64,000 nt of DNA from Pseudomonas putida (GCF_028682175.1 NZ_JANHKS010000018.1:1-64000), one strand, 5' to 3'; shown: positions 54,223-63,771, counted from the first letter of the stretch. Notes: generated by a model from the sequence alone, not told the origin. Made by a program: numbers and translations.

Positions 54223-55446
54223 TCAGGCGATGCCGATTTTCCATTGTGCCGGTGGTGGGGTGCCGTTGACTGCGAAGTCGCCGACGATGCGGTCCTTGTA
54301 GATGCGTGGGTTGTGCGAAGCCAGGGTGCGGGCGTTGCGCCAGAAGCGGTCCAGGCCTTGCGGACGCAAGGTGGCCGAGGCGCTGACGGCGTCGAACAGG
54401 CGCGAGCTGGCGTCGATGATGAGGTCGCTGACGATGGTCTGGGACTGGGCAATTTCAAGCTCGGCAATGTCCACCGCCTGCTGGCGAACCTCACTGTCAC
54501 TCGACAGTCGGGCCTGGTAGGCGCGCTCGATGGCTTCGGCGTTTTTCAGCACGATGGCGCCAGCAGCGTAGGCGGCCGCGCGCAGGCTGCCGACCACTTG
54601 CAGCACCTGCGGATCCTGCGCCACCCGCGGGGCATTGCCGTTGCTGAAGCTGCGGGTGCGTTTGCCCACTGCCGCCGCCACTTCGCCGGTCAATGCGCGG
54701 CCGATGCCCGCCAGGTTCGCCAGATGGATGATCTGGAAAAACGCTGGCGAGTAGCCGAAGCGTTCCTCGCTGTTGATGTGCCGCGGGTCCACCGCCACCT
54801 TGTGAAAGTGCGCAGTGCCGCTGGCGGTCAGGGTCTGGCCGAAGCCGTTCCAGTCGTCCACCACCTCGACGCCTTCGGCATCGCGGCGCACGGTGACGAA
54901 TACCCGCTCGCCGTCGTGGTCGCTCACTGCCACGTCAACCCAGTCACTGTACAGGCTGCCGGTGGTGTAGAACTTGCTGCCGTCGATGCGCCATTGTTCG
55001 CCGTCCAGATAAAGGCGCGAGGTCAATTGCGCCTGGGTGGTCTGGCCGATCTCGCCGATGGCCGGGCCGACGATTTCTCCCCGGCCAAGGCGCTCCAGCC
55101 ACAGCGCACGGCGGGCTTCGTTGGGGCTGTTGAGGATGCTTTCGGTAAAGCCCAGGTGGCCGCGCAGCGACTGCACCAGATTGGAATCGGCTTCCCCCAG
55201 TTCGATCAGCAGGTTGGTCAGCTCGGGGATGGTCACCCCGGCGCCGCCGTATTCCTGGGGCACGCGCAAGGCGGTGAAGCCCGAAGCCTTGAGCAGTTGA
55301 ATCTCTTCGAAGGGCAGGCGGCGTTCCAGTTCGCGGGCGATGGCGCCTTCGCGCAGGGTGGCAAAAAGCGGGCGAAAGCGCTCGGCCAGTTGTTCGTAGC
55401 GGGCCGAAGGGCCAGCGCCCCAGGCGGCGTCGATTTGATGAGTCAT
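54223..55446 (-). CDS. SfnB-like sulfur-acquisition oxidoreductase (acyl-CoA dehydrogenase fold)
   Basis: A 407-residue flavin enzyme of the acyl-CoA dehydrogenase fold. ERRLPFEEIQLLKASGFTALRVP and YGGAGVTIPELTNLLIELGEAD fill the front helical domain, and GPAIGEIGQ replaces the usual fatty-acid-site signature, as in the SfnB/DszC-like group of monooxygenases and sulfur-acquisition proteins. It closes a seven-gene minus-strand operon with two flavin monooxygenases and an ABC importer, which supports a role in desulfurising organosulfur compounds. The ATG at 55446 (MTHQIDAAWG) is used. Confidence 0.82.
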   Translation of the reverse strand: MTHQIDAAWGAGPSARYEQLAERFRPLFATLREGAIARELERRLPFEEIQLLKASGFTALRVPQEYGGAGVTIPELTNLLIELGEADSNLVQSLRGHLGFTESILNSPNEARRALWLERLGRGEIVGPAIGEIGQTTQAQLTSRLYLDGEQWRIDGSKFYTTGSLYSDWVDVAVSDHDGERVFVTVRRDAEGVEVVDDWNGFGQTLTASGTAHFHKVAVDPRHINSEERFGYSPAFFQIIHLANLAGIGRALTGEVAAAVGKRTRSFSNGNAPRVAQDPQVLQVVGSLRAAAYAAGAIVLKNAEAIERAYQARLSSDSEVRQQAVDIAELEIAQSQTIVSDLIIDASSRLFDAVSASATLRPQGLDRFWRNARTLASHNPRIYKDRIVGDFAVNGTPPPAQWKIGIA

Positions 55447-55479
55447 GCAAAACATTCCTTGCTTCGGTTTACGGTCAAT

Positions 55480-56853
55480 TCAGAGAGCCACGGTGTCGGT
55501 GCGACGCAGCGTCGCCGGGTGCGCCGGATAGGGCAGCCCCAGGCGCTCGCGCAGGGTGTTGCCGGTCGGGCCGTGCTCGGGCACCAGGCCGCGACGCTTG
55601 AGTTCCGGCAGGATCAGCCCGATGAAATCGTCCAGGCCTTCGGGGTAGGTCGGCGGCAGGATGTTGAAGCCATCGGCGCCATAGCCTTCGAACCAGGCCT
55701 GCAACTGATCCACCACCTCTTCGGGCGAGCCGACCAGCGTCCAGTGGCCGCGAGCGCCGGCCAGACGCAGGTACAGCTCGCGGATGCTCAAGCCTTCGGC
55801 GGCCAGTTGCAGGATCAGTTGCTGGCGGCTCTTGGAGGCATTGGTGGCGGGCAGGTCCTGGGGCAGGGGACCGTCCAGCGGTAGATGGGATAGATCGACG
55901 CCACCCAGCAGCCCCGACAGCAGGCTCAGGCCAACTTGCGGATGCACCAGGTTCTGCAGGCGCTGATGCTTGGCGTGGGCCTCGGCGGAAGTCGGCGCGG
56001 TGAAGATGGTCACGCCCGGCAGGATCTTGATGTGTTCGGGCTTGCGGCCCAGCACTGCGGCGCGGGATTTGATGTCGCTGTAGAACGCCTGGGCATCGGC
56101 CAGGCTCTGGTGTGCGGCGAAGATCGCTTCGGCGGTGGCCGCGGCCAATGCCCGACCGTCTTCCGAGGCGCCGGCCTGGACCAGCACCGGCTTGCCCTGT
56201 GGCGAGCGCAGTACGTTCAGCGGGCCGCGCACGTTGAAGTGTTCGCCTTGGTGATCGGTCAGGTGCAGTTTGCTGCGGTCCAGGAAGATGCCTTTTTCTT
56301 TATCCAGCAGCAGGGTGTCGTCTTCCCAACTGTCCCACAGCTTGTCGACCACCTGATGGAATTCCCGCGCGCGGCTGTAGCGGTCGGCGTGAGCAGCCTG
56401 ATTGCCTTCGGTGGCGGTGCCGAAATTCTTCGCCGCGTCCGGGTCGCTGCTGGTGACCAGGTTCCAGCCGACACGCCCGCCGCTGATCTGATCCAGCGAA
56501 GCGAACTGCCGCGCCAGATTGAACGGCTCGCTGTAGCTGGTGCTGGCGGTGGCGACCAGGCCGATACGCGAGGTCACGGCGGCCAGCGCCGAGAGCAGGG
56601 TCAGGGGTTCGAAGCTGAGGCTGGGCGCGATCACCCGGTCGAAGGTCGGCGCGTCGATGCCGCGCACCGAGACGCTGTCGGCCAGGAACAGGGTGTCGAA
56701 GCCTGCGTCTTCGGCCTTGCGCGCAAGGTCCACGAAGTGATTCAGGCGAATGCCGGCGTCGGCCTGGGAACCGCTGTCGCGCCAGGCGGCAATGTGGTGT
56801 CCGGTGGCGCGCAGGAACAGGCCGAGTTTCAGGGTGTCAGCACGTTTGCTCAT
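55480..56853 (-). CDS. LLM-class FMN-dependent monooxygenase, NtaA/DszA group
   Basis: A 457-residue luciferase-like (LLM) monooxygenase. KLGLFLRATGHHIAAWRD and NHFVDLARKAEDAGFDTLFLADS form the front, and GGRVGWNLVTSSDPDAAKNFG near residue 130 is diagnostic for the nitrilotriacetate/dibenzothiophene-sulfone/SnaA subgroup that uses FMNH2 from a separate reductase. No reductase gene is in the operon. It probably attacks a C-S or C-N bond of an imported compound. It lies 24 nt after the ATPase gene stop. Confidence 0.88.
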   Translation of the reverse strand: MSKRADTLKLGLFLRATGHHIAAWRDSGSQADAGIRLNHFVDLARKAEDAGFDTLFLADSVSVRGIDAPTFDRVIAPSLSFEPLTLLSALAAVTSRIGLVATASTSYSEPFNLARQFASLDQISGGRVGWNLVTSSDPDAAKNFGTATEGNQAAHADRYSRAREFHQVVDKLWDSWEDDTLLLDKEKGIFLDRSKLHLTDHQGEHFNVRGPLNVLRSPQGKPVLVQAGASEDGRALAAATAEAIFAAHQSLADAQAFYSDIKSRAAVLGRKPEHIKILPGVTIFTAPTSAEAHAKHQRLQNLVHPQVGLSLLSGLLGGVDLSHLPLDGPLPQDLPATNASKSRQQLILQLAAEGLSIRELYLRLAGARGHWTLVGSPEEVVDQLQAWFEGYGADGFNILPPTYPEGLDDFIGLILPELKRRGLVPEHGPTGNTLRERLGLPYPAHPATLRRTDTVAL

Positions 56854-56877
56854 GGGGTTGCTCCTTGTATTCGATCA

Positions 56878-58581
56878 TCAGCAGGCGACCGCGAACGACA
56901 GGCTGCGGCTCAGTGGAATAGAGGCCTCGCGGCTGCCGGGAATGGCCGCCAGCAAGCGCCGGGTGTAGCTGTGTTGGGGGTTCTGCCAGAGCCTGTGGGG
57001 CGTGGCTTGCTCGACGATGCGCGCCTCATGCATCACCAGCACGCGGTCGGAGAAATAGCGCACCACCGACAGGTCATGGGAGATGAACAGGTAGCTCAGG
57101 TCGAAGGCTTCGCGCAGTTCCACCAGCAGGTTGAGAATCTGCGCCTGAGTCGACACATCCAGCGCTGACACCGGCTCGTCGCAGATCACCAGCTTGGGTT
57201 TGACGATCAGCGCCCGGGCGATGCCGATGCGCTGGCGTTGCCCACCGGAAAACTGATGCGGCAAACGCTCCAGGCTGTTGCGCGCAAGGCCCACGGCGTC
57301 GAGCATCTGCTCGCGGGCGCGGCGCCTGAGATTCGCATCGTCCTGGCCGTGCAGGCGTTGCACGCGGTCCAGGATGGTTTCCACGCTGTGCCTTGGATTG
57401 AGCGCGGCATAAGGGTCCTGAAACACCATCTGCAACTGGCCGCGCCACGCCAGCCGCTGGACAGGCTCAAGGGTGGCGATGTCGCGTCCGGCGAAATCGA
57501 TCTGCCCACGACGAGGTTCGATCAGGCCCAACAGCGCCTTGCTCAGGGTCGATTTGCCGCAGCCGGATTCGCCCACCAGGCCCACGGTTTCCCTCGGGTG
57601 AATCTCGAACGACAGCCCGCTCAAGACTTCCCGCTCACCGTATCCCAGGCTCAGGTCCTGTACCTGCAGCAGGGGAGCGCCGTCATGGCTGCCGGGACGC
57701 GGCGCATGGCCGGGGCCGTAGTGCGTGCTGCTGACCTTGTACTGGTTGGGTTGGCCGCCGTGGCGCGTGACCTGGATCTCCGGCAGGCGGTTGTGCAGGT
57801 AATGCTGGTCGTGGTCCCGGCCAAGGGAGGCGTTGAGCAGGCCCCGGGTGTACGGATGGGTTGGGCGGGTAAAGAGTTCGGCATTGGGCCGGTGCTCAAG
57901 GGCCAGGCCGTCGTGCATGATGATGACCCGGTCGGCCTGTTGGCGCACCACGCCCAGATCGTGAGTAATCAACAGCAGGCCCATGCGCAATTCCTTGCGC
58001 AGGGAGTCGAGCAGTTCGAGGATCTGCGATTGCACGCAGACGTCCAGCGCGGTGGTCGGCTCGTCGGCGATCAACAGTCGGGGCTCGCAGGCGATGGCCA
58101 TGGCGATCATCACCCGCTGGCGCTGGCCGCCGGACAGGTGCTGCGGGTATTCGCCAAGGTGCGCCGCCGGACGTGGCAATTGCACCAGGCCGAACAGTTC
58201 TTCGGCGCGCTTGAGCGCCTGGCGGCGGGTGAAATCGGTGTGGGTCAGCAGCGTTTCTGTGAGCTGCTCGCCCAGAGTCAGCACCGGGTTCAGGCTCGAC
58301 AGCGGCTCCTGAAACACCATGCCCAGGCCGCTGCCTTGCACCTGGCGCATCTGCCGTGGCGTCAACTGCAACAGGTCGCGGCCCTCGAACAGCACCTGCC
58401 CGCTGGTGCGCGCGTGCTTGGGCAACAGCCGCAGCAGCGCCAGTGCGGTGGTGGACTTGCCGCAGCCGGACTCGCCCACCAGCGCAAGGGTTTCCCCTGA
58501 CTCCAGAGTGAAATCCAGCCCCTTTACCGCCTCGATCCCCTGGTAATTCACGCGTAGGTCGCGTACGTCGAGCAGGCTCAT
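56878..58581 (-). CDS. Double ABC ATPase of a dipeptide/nickel (Dpp/Opp) type importer
   Basis: A 567-residue fusion of two ATPases. Walker A sites are [12 protein letters not shown] near residue 35 and [12 protein letters not shown] near 340; signatures are [14 protein letters not shown] and [14 protein letters not shown]. Fused DppD-DppF-type subunits power importers with two permeases of the DppB/C class, here encoded upstream. The gene overlaps the permease gene by 4 nt (ATGA). The substrate is set by the binding protein further upstream in the operon. Confidence 0.92.
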   Translation of the reverse strand: MSLLDVRDLRVNYQGIEAVKGLDFTLESGETLALVGESGCGKSTTALALLRLLPKHARTSGQVLFEGRDLLQLTPRQMRQVQGSGLGMVFQEPLSSLNPVLTLGEQLTETLLTHTDFTRRQALKRAEELFGLVQLPRPAAHLGEYPQHLSGGQRQRVMIAMAIACEPRLLIADEPTTALDVCVQSQILELLDSLRKELRMGLLLITHDLGVVRQQADRVIIMHDGLALEHRPNAELFTRPTHPYTRGLLNASLGRDHDQHYLHNRLPEIQVTRHGGQPNQYKVSSTHYGPGHAPRPGSHDGAPLLQVQDLSLGYGEREVLSGLSFEIHPRETVGLVGESGCGKSTLSKALLGLIEPRRGQIDFAGRDIATLEPVQRLAWRGQLQMVFQDPYAALNPRHSVETILDRVQRLHGQDDANLRRRAREQMLDAVGLARNSLERLPHQFSGGQRQRIGIARALIVKPKLVICDEPVSALDVSTQAQILNLLVELREAFDLSYLFISHDLSVVRYFSDRVLVMHEARIVEQATPHRLWQNPQHSYTRRLLAAIPGSREASIPLSRSLSFAVAC

Positions 58582-59456
58582 GGCAGGTACCGTCGCAGGC
58601 GTGGATTCAAGGCGTCGTTGAGGCCGTCGCCCAGCAAATTGAACGCCAGCACTACGGCGATGATTGCAATGCCGGGCAATGCCGTCAGGTACCAGGCGCT
58701 GGCGATTTGTTCGCGACCGCTGCCGATCATCCCGCCCCAGCTGGCGGTGTTGGGATCGCTCATGCCAAGGAACGCCAGGCCAGCCTCGATCAGGATCGCC
58801 GAGGCCACCAGAATCGAGGCCGTGACCACCAGCGGTGCCAAGGCGTTAGGCAGGATTTCTTCGAGGATCACGGTCCGGCTGCTGAAGCCCTGGCTGCGGG
58901 CGGCGGTGACGAAATCCGCCTCGCGCAGGGTGCGGAATTCGGCGCGGATCAGCCGGGCGATGGTCGGCCACGAAGACACGCCAATTGCCAGGGCGATGAT
59001 GTTTACCGTAGGCGTGCCGATGGCGACGATGACGATCACCAGCAGGAACGAGGGCACGGTCTGGAACACTTCGCTGAGGCGGGTGAGGATGTCGTCCAGG
59101 CGCCCGCCGTGATAGCCGGCCAGCGCACCGACGGTGACACCGATCAGCACGCTGATGAGTGTGCCGTAGAGGGCGATCAGCAGGGAGGCGCGTGCGCCGT
59201 GGGCGATCCCGGCGGCGACATCGCGGCCCAGTGAGTCGGTGCCCAAGAGATAGGCCGGATCACTACCGGGCCAGAGCAGTGGAGCGGCGACCATGTCAAG
59301 CGGATCGCCGGGAAAGAAATACCCGGCGGTGAGGGCCATGAACAGGGTCAGCAGCAGAATCGCAGCGCCGGTGAGGGCCGCCGGATTACGCCGCAGCGCA
59401 CCCCACAGCGATTCGCTGCGGCCTGCGCGTTGAACAGGGAAAGCAATCGTCGACAT
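58578..59456 (-). CDS. ABC importer permease, DppC type
   Basis: A 292-residue permease with about six membrane segments. LLGTDSLGRDVAAGIAHGARASL near residue 80 is the DppC periplasmic signature, and SSRTVILEEILPNALAPLVV near residue 200 is the EAA loop that contacts the ATPase. The ATG at 59456 (MSTIAFPVQRAG) has GAGG upstream and is preferred over 59471. A 250-bp stretch with two REP doublets separates it from the DppB-type gene of the same operon. Confidence 0.9.
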   Translation of the reverse strand: MSTIAFPVQRAGRSESLWGALRRNPAALTGAAILLLTLFMALTAGYFFPGDPLDMVAAPLLWPGSDPAYLLGTDSLGRDVAAGIAHGARASLLIALYGTLISVLIGVTVGALAGYHGGRLDDILTRLSEVFQTVPSFLLVIVIVAIGTPTVNIIALAIGVSSWPTIARLIRAEFRTLREADFVTAARSQGFSSRTVILEEILPNALAPLVVTASILVASAILIEAGLAFLGMSDPNTASWGGMIGSGREQIASAWYLTALPGIAIIAVVLAFNLLGDGLNDALNPRLRRYLP

Positions 59457-59506
59457 CGAATCCTCACTCATGGGTGTTGGCAGGACTTTGGGGGCGCCAC
59501 CGATCC

Positions 59507-59677
59507 GTAGCAGCACGGCTTGCCGGCGGGGCCGGCCTCAAGATCGCTCCCGCCGGCAAGCCGTGCTGCTACGAGGTAGGGGGGCCAGGATTTGAGTTCC
59601 AGCCCAGACTCTGTAGCAGTCCGGCTTGCCGGCGAGACGTCCTTGAGATCGCAGACGCCGGCAAGCCGGACTGCTAC
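59507..59677. repeat. Two REP doublets inside the importer operon
   Basis: Doublets at 59507-59572 and 59613-59677 lie between the DppB-type and DppC-type permease genes of one operon. The second uses the GTAGCAGTCCGGCTTGCCGG variant. Transcripts would fold as stable hairpins here. Confidence 0.9.
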
Positions 59678-59706
59678 GAGGTGTGGGTGTGCCCGGGATT
59701 TCGGGG

Positions 59707-60687
59707 TCATACGCGAATCCTCGGGTCGAGCCAGGCTTGCAGCAGGTCCATGCTCACGTTGACCGCGACCACCAGCATCGAAGACAGCAACAGGATCCCC
59801 AGCAGCAGGTTGTAATCCCGGGACAGCACCGCATCGAGGGTCAGGCGGCCAAGGCCGGGCCAGCCGAACAGGGTTTCGGTGACCGCCGCACCGCCCAGCA
59901 GCGCCGCGAAATGCAGGCCCGCCAGGGTGGTGACGGGCAGCAGGGCGTTGCGCAGCACGTGCCGGATCGCCACCCGCGCAGGGTGCAGCCCCTTGGCCTT
60001 CGCCGTGCGCACGAAGTCCAGCCGCTGCACTTCCAGCATCGAGGCGCGGGTCAGTCGGGCATACAGGGCGATGTAGAACGACGACAGGGTCAGCACCGGC
60101 AGGACCACGTGCTTTACGCGATCCAGCAACCAGTCCGCTCCGGAAAGGTCCAGTCCGAGGGTGGCGATGCCGTCGCTGGGCAGCCAGCCCAGGGTCACCG
60201 AAAACAGCACCACCGCCATCAGGCCGATCCAGAAACCGGGCGTCGAATACAGCACCAGCACCGCCAGCGACAGTGCCCGGTCAGGCCAGCGCCCGACCTT
60301 GCTGGCCATGACGGCGCCCGCAGCGATCCCGACCACCAACGCCAGCACCAGCGAACTGACCATCAGCAGCAGGGTGTTGGGCAGGCGGTCGAGAATCAGC
60401 TGGATGACCGGCACGTTGAAGCGCGGCGACAGGCCCAGGTCGAAATGCGCCAGATGGCTGAGGTAAGCCAGCAACTGCTCGCCCAGGCTCAGGTCCAGAC
60501 CGAAATGGCTGCGCCACTGCGCCAGGGTCGCGACGGTTGCGCCGCCGGACTCACTGGCCAGCACATCCACCGCGTCGCCTGGAATCAGCCGCAGCAACAG
60601 GAAGTTCAGCAGCACGATGCCCAGCACGGTCGGCAGCGCCTGCCACAAGGTGCGCCGGGTCAGGCGAAGCAGGCGGCGGTCAGCCAT
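59707..60687 (-). CDS. ABC importer permease, DppB type
   Basis: A 326-residue permease with about six membrane segments. VLGIVLLNFLLLRLIPGDAV near the N-terminus is the DppB start, and RLDFVRTAKAKGLHPARVAIRHVLRNALLPV near residue 220 is the EAA loop. The ATG at 60687 (MADRRLLRLTRR) overlaps the binding protein gene end by 8 nt. It pairs with the DppC-type protein and the double ATPase. Confidence 0.9.
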   Translation of the reverse strand: MADRRLLRLTRRTLWQALPTVLGIVLLNFLLLRLIPGDAVDVLASESGGATVATLAQWRSHFGLDLSLGEQLLAYLSHLAHFDLGLSPRFNVPVIQLILDRLPNTLLLMVSSLVLALVVGIAAGAVMASKVGRWPDRALSLAVLVLYSTPGFWIGLMAVVLFSVTLGWLPSDGIATLGLDLSGADWLLDRVKHVVLPVLTLSSFYIALYARLTRASMLEVQRLDFVRTAKAKGLHPARVAIRHVLRNALLPVTTLAGLHFAALLGGAAVTETLFGWPGLGRLTLDAVLSRDYNLLLGILLLSSMLVVAVNVSMDLLQAWLDPRIRV

Positions 60688-62308
60688 GGGCAACCGCCTC
60701 GCCGGTGATACTGACGGCCGCCAGGCTACCGTCCAGCCCGTTGCCGTCCGCCTCGAACCCCGACACCCGCGCATTGAACACGGTCACCTGTTGCTGCATG
60801 ACCAGCGTGATGCTCGGCAACTCCTCGATGACGATCTTCTGGAACGCTTTGAACAGCTCGCCGCGCCTGGTTTCATCCGTTTCCACGGCAGCGCTTTCCA
60901 GCAGGCGGTCGACTTCCGGGTTGTTGTAATGGGTGCCATTGGTAAACGGCACGCCCTTGCGAAAGTTCTTCGACCAGAACAGGCGCTGCACACCGACGGT
61001 GGGGTCAAAGGTGGTGCCCATGCCGACCACGGCAAAGTCGAAATCGCGATCGGTGTAGACGCGCTTGATGTAGGTCGGGAAATCTTGGGCGCGCAGTTGC
61101 ACGTCGATGCCGACCCTGGCCAGCGCCGAGCGGATGTAGGTCGCAGTACGGGCGTAGCTGTCGCCGTAGGGCAGCGGGTCAAGGGTCAGGCTGAAACGCG
61201 AAGTGCCTTTCTTGGGCAGCCCGGCCTGATCGAGCAGGGCATTGGCCTTGGCGATGTCGAAAGGATAGGGATCGGGCCCATCGTAGTGATACTGAGCAAA
61301 GCTCTTCGGGATGGGCGAGACGCTGACATCGGCGTAGCCGTAGTACACCACCTTCCTGATCACTTCGCGGTCGATGGCGTGGGCAATCGCCTGGCGCACC
61401 TCGTGGCGGGCCAGCAGCGGGTTGTCCAGATTGAACTCCAGCATGGTCGGCGTGATGCTGTAGGCGTAGCCGCGGGTGGTGAACTTGAGCTTGCCGTTGG
61501 CCGTGATTCGCGCCAGATCGCTCAGCGGCACAGGGCTCTGGCCACCCGCGTCGAGGCTGCCGTTCTCGAACGCTGCCAGGCGCGCTGCCGAATCGGGGAT
61601 CACCTTGAGGAACAGCGTATCGACCCCCGGGTAGCCGGCGTTCCAGTAATCGGGGTTGCGTTCGTACTCGATGAAACTGCCGCGCTGCCATTGCTTGAAC
61701 CGGTACGGCCCGGTGCCGACCGGCGCGTTGTTGTGCGGATTGCTCAGCGGGTCGCCGCTGGCATAGAGGTGCTTGGGCAGGATCGGCGTTTCACCGGCGG
61801 CAAAGGCACGGATCAGATACGGCGCAGGTTTGCTCAGGCGCACGATGGCGGTGTGGGCGTCCGGTGTCTCGACGCTGGCCAGGTTGGCAAAGGTGCCGCC
61901 GCCCCGTGGGTGGAAGCGCTTGATAAGGTCCAGGGAGAACGCCACGTCTTCGGAGGTGAACGGCTGGCCGTCGTGCCATTTCACGCCCTGGCGCAGGGTA
62001 AAGCGATAGCTGAGGCCGTCCGCCGCCGCTTCCCACGCAGTGGCCAGCGCAGGTTGCGGCGCGAGGTTTTCGTCATACCCCAGCAGGCCTTCGAGCACCT
62101 TGCTGCTGGCGGTGATCGTGGTGCCAGCGGTGGTGTTGAACGAGCTGAGGGACGGCGGCTCCGGGTTGACCAACAGGTTGAAGATGCGCCGCCCGGTGAT
62201 CGCCTGCTCGGTGGCCGCAGCCAGGGCAGTGGGCAGAAACGGCACGCTGGCGCCCAGCAAGGGCAGGGCGGACAGACCTTTGATGAACTGACGACGGGAA
62301 AAGGGCAT
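60680..62308 (-). CDS. Tat-exported ABC substrate-binding protein, DppA/OppA family
   Basis: A 542-residue family 5 solute-binding protein. The N-terminus MPFSRRQFIKGLSALPLLG is a strong twin-arginine signal, unusual for this class, with cleavage near ALA. The mature protein holds FTLRQGVKWHDGQPFTSEDVAFS near residue 108, the signature of peptide/nickel binding proteins. The ligand cannot be read; given the flavin monooxygenases in the operon, a sulfur-containing compound is plausible. Its stop overlaps the next gene's start by 8 nt. Confidence 0.9.
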   Translation of the reverse strand: MPFSRRQFIKGLSALPLLGASVPFLPTALAAATEQAITGRRIFNLLVNPEPPSLSSFNTTAGTTITASSKVLEGLLGYDENLAPQPALATAWEAAADGLSYRFTLRQGVKWHDGQPFTSEDVAFSLDLIKRFHPRGGGTFANLASVETPDAHTAIVRLSKPAPYLIRAFAAGETPILPKHLYASGDPLSNPHNNAPVGTGPYRFKQWQRGSFIEYERNPDYWNAGYPGVDTLFLKVIPDSAARLAAFENGSLDAGGQSPVPLSDLARITANGKLKFTTRGYAYSITPTMLEFNLDNPLLARHEVRQAIAHAIDREVIRKVVYYGYADVSVSPIPKSFAQYHYDGPDPYPFDIAKANALLDQAGLPKKGTSRFSLTLDPLPYGDSYARTATYIRSALARVGIDVQLRAQDFPTYIKRVYTDRDFDFAVVGMGTTFDPTVGVQRLFWSKNFRKGVPFTNGTHYNNPEVDRLLESAAVETDETRRGELFKAFQKIVIEELPSITLVMQQQVTVFNARVSGFEADGNGLDGSLAAVSITGEAVAHG

Positions 62309-62332
62309 TGACGGGATATCCTGATAAAGGTG

Positions 62333-63472
62333 TCAGAGGCGCAGGCCGGCCTGGTGCAGCAGCGGCAAGACGCGCTCGCCAAACTGCTCAAGGTCCGGAA
62401 CGAAGTCGAAGAAGCTCAGTTGAATGCCGTCGATGCCGGCCTGCTTGAGGCGCAGGATGTCGCGCACCACGGTTTCCGGGCTGCCCACCAGCTGGATGTT
62501 GCCGCCAACGTAGCGCTGATCGGCCTTGTGCCCGCGCCAGGCGTGGGCATCGCTGGCTTCGCGGACATGCCCTTCAAGGGCGCCGGGATCGCCCGCAGCA
62601 GTGATCGCGGCATGGTGCTCCCAGGCTTCTGCGTCGCTGTCGCGGCAGATCACCAAAGGGTTGATCAGGGTGCGGATCTGCCGGCCATGGTGCGCCGCGG
62701 CGGCCTTGATGCGTTTCAGGTGCTCGGGCAGTTTGGCCAGCGCGTCTTCGATCTCGGCACTGCCGGGGCTGGTGGTGAAGACGATGTCCGAATGCCGGGC
62801 GGCGAAATCGATGCCGGCGCTGGAGCCGGTGGCGTTGACCAGCACCGGGCGGCCGAAGCGGGGTTTGACGCTGCTGTAGGCTTCCTGGAGGCGGTAATAG
62901 TCGCCGTTGAAATCGACGTTCTCGTTGCTGGCCCACAACTGCTGGACCACGCGAATGAATTCATCCGCCTGCTGGTAGCGCTGGTCGTGTTCGATAGGCT
63001 CATGGCCGAAGCGGCGGTGCTCGCGATGGCGGTGCCCGGTCACCAGGTTAAGGCCCCAGCGGCCGTTGCTGATGTGGTCCAGGGTGGCGCCGAACTTGGC
63101 CAGGTGCAGCGGGTGCCAGGGGCCGTACAGCACGTGGAGGGTCGAGATCAGCAGGATGCGCTCGGTGACCGACGCCAGCGCCGCCTGGGTGATGAAGGCG
63201 TCCAGTGACTTGTCGTGATAGCCGATCTCGCCGCCATAACCGCCTTTGCCCAGCCACTCCGCCAGCGCGAACACCAGATCGAAGCCAAGGGCTTCGGCGC
63301 GCAGGGTCAGCTGCTTGTTGTAGTCGAAGGTCCAGTCCGTACCCCGTGGCAACGCCGAAGGACTCCAGCCGCCCGATTGCACAGGCAGGAACAAACCCAG
63401 CATCAGGGGCTGGGCAAACGCGCGGGATAACGGACTGTCGGGATAATCGAGAGGCGAAGGCAATAAGGACAA
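62333..63472 (-). CDS. LLM-class FMN-dependent monooxygenase, SfnG/SsuD-like
   Basis: A product of about 379 residues: a luciferase-like monooxygenase with LGLFLPVQSGGWSPSALPRGTDW at the start, similar to the N-terminal WVPNVSGG... segment of dimethylsulfone monooxygenase SfnG, and RWGLNLVTGHRHREHRRFG near residue 140. It should use FMNH2 to cleave a C-S bond. The start is uncertain: TTG at 63472 has CGGAG 8 nt upstream, GTG at 63481 has none, and ATG at 63403 gives 357 residues. It is the first gene of the operon, 35 to 100 nt downstream of a sigma-54-type promoter. Confidence 0.82.
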   Translation of the reverse strand: MSLLPSPLDYPDSPLSRAFAQPLMLGLFLPVQSGGWSPSALPRGTDWTFDYNKQLTLRAEALGFDLVFALAEWLGKGGYGGEIGYHDKSLDAFITQAALASVTERILLISTLHVLYGPWHPLHLAKFGATLDHISNGRWGLNLVTGHRHREHRRFGHEPIEHDQRYQQADEFIRVVQQLWASNENVDFNGDYYRLQEAYSSVKPRFGRPVLVNATGSSAGIDFAARHSDIVFTTSPGSAEIEDALAKLPEHLKRIKAAAAHHGRQIRTLINPLVICRDSDAEAWEHHAAITAAGDPGALEGHVREASDAHAWRGHKADQRYVGGNIQLVGSPETVVRDILRLKQAGIDGIQLSFFDFVPDLEQFGERVLPLLHQAGLRL

Positions 63473-63510
63473 GAGAAACACTCCGGCGTTGAATGTCGTG
63501 GGAGTGTTGT

Positions 63511-63526
63511 TGCAAAGGGTGTGCCG
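63511..63526 (-). promoter_or_regulatory. Sigma-54 (RpoN) promoter match
   Basis: The minus strand reads CGGCAC-ACCCT-TTGCA, which matches the -24/-12 consensus TGGCAC-N5-TTGCA at all but the first base, with correct spacing. Transcription would start near 63500 and lead into the monooxygenase gene. SfnR activates sigma-54 promoters of sulfone genes in P. putida. Confidence 0.7.
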
Positions 63527-63673
63527 TTAGTTGGTTTTAGTTGGGGTGTGTTGAAAATAAGCGAGGGCGTGCGGCCAAGACAGAAAGTTTGCCGTATTTT
63601 GGCTGCGCAAGTTTGGGAAGTTGTGTTTATCAAGTGTTGCTGGAGCAACAGTTAGAGGGCGGGGTATTCAAGA

Positions 63674-63771
63674 TCGCCCCCGCCGGCAAGCCGTGCTGCT
63701 ACGGGATCGCATAGCTTGCGCGCTCTCAAGGGTGCTGATGTCCGTAGCAGCACGGCTTGCCGGCGGGAGCG
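63674..63771. repeat. REP pair, tail-to-tail
   Basis: A reverse core ending at 63702 and a forward core starting GTAGCAGCACGG at 63743, upstream of the sulfur operon and of the aldo/keto reductase gene. Confidence 0.9.

Noticed and set aside
59474..60708. Repeats near 59.5 kb read as a CRISPR array
   Set aside because: Repeats are inverted pairs with unequal spacing, match the Pseudomonas REP core and lack cas genes.
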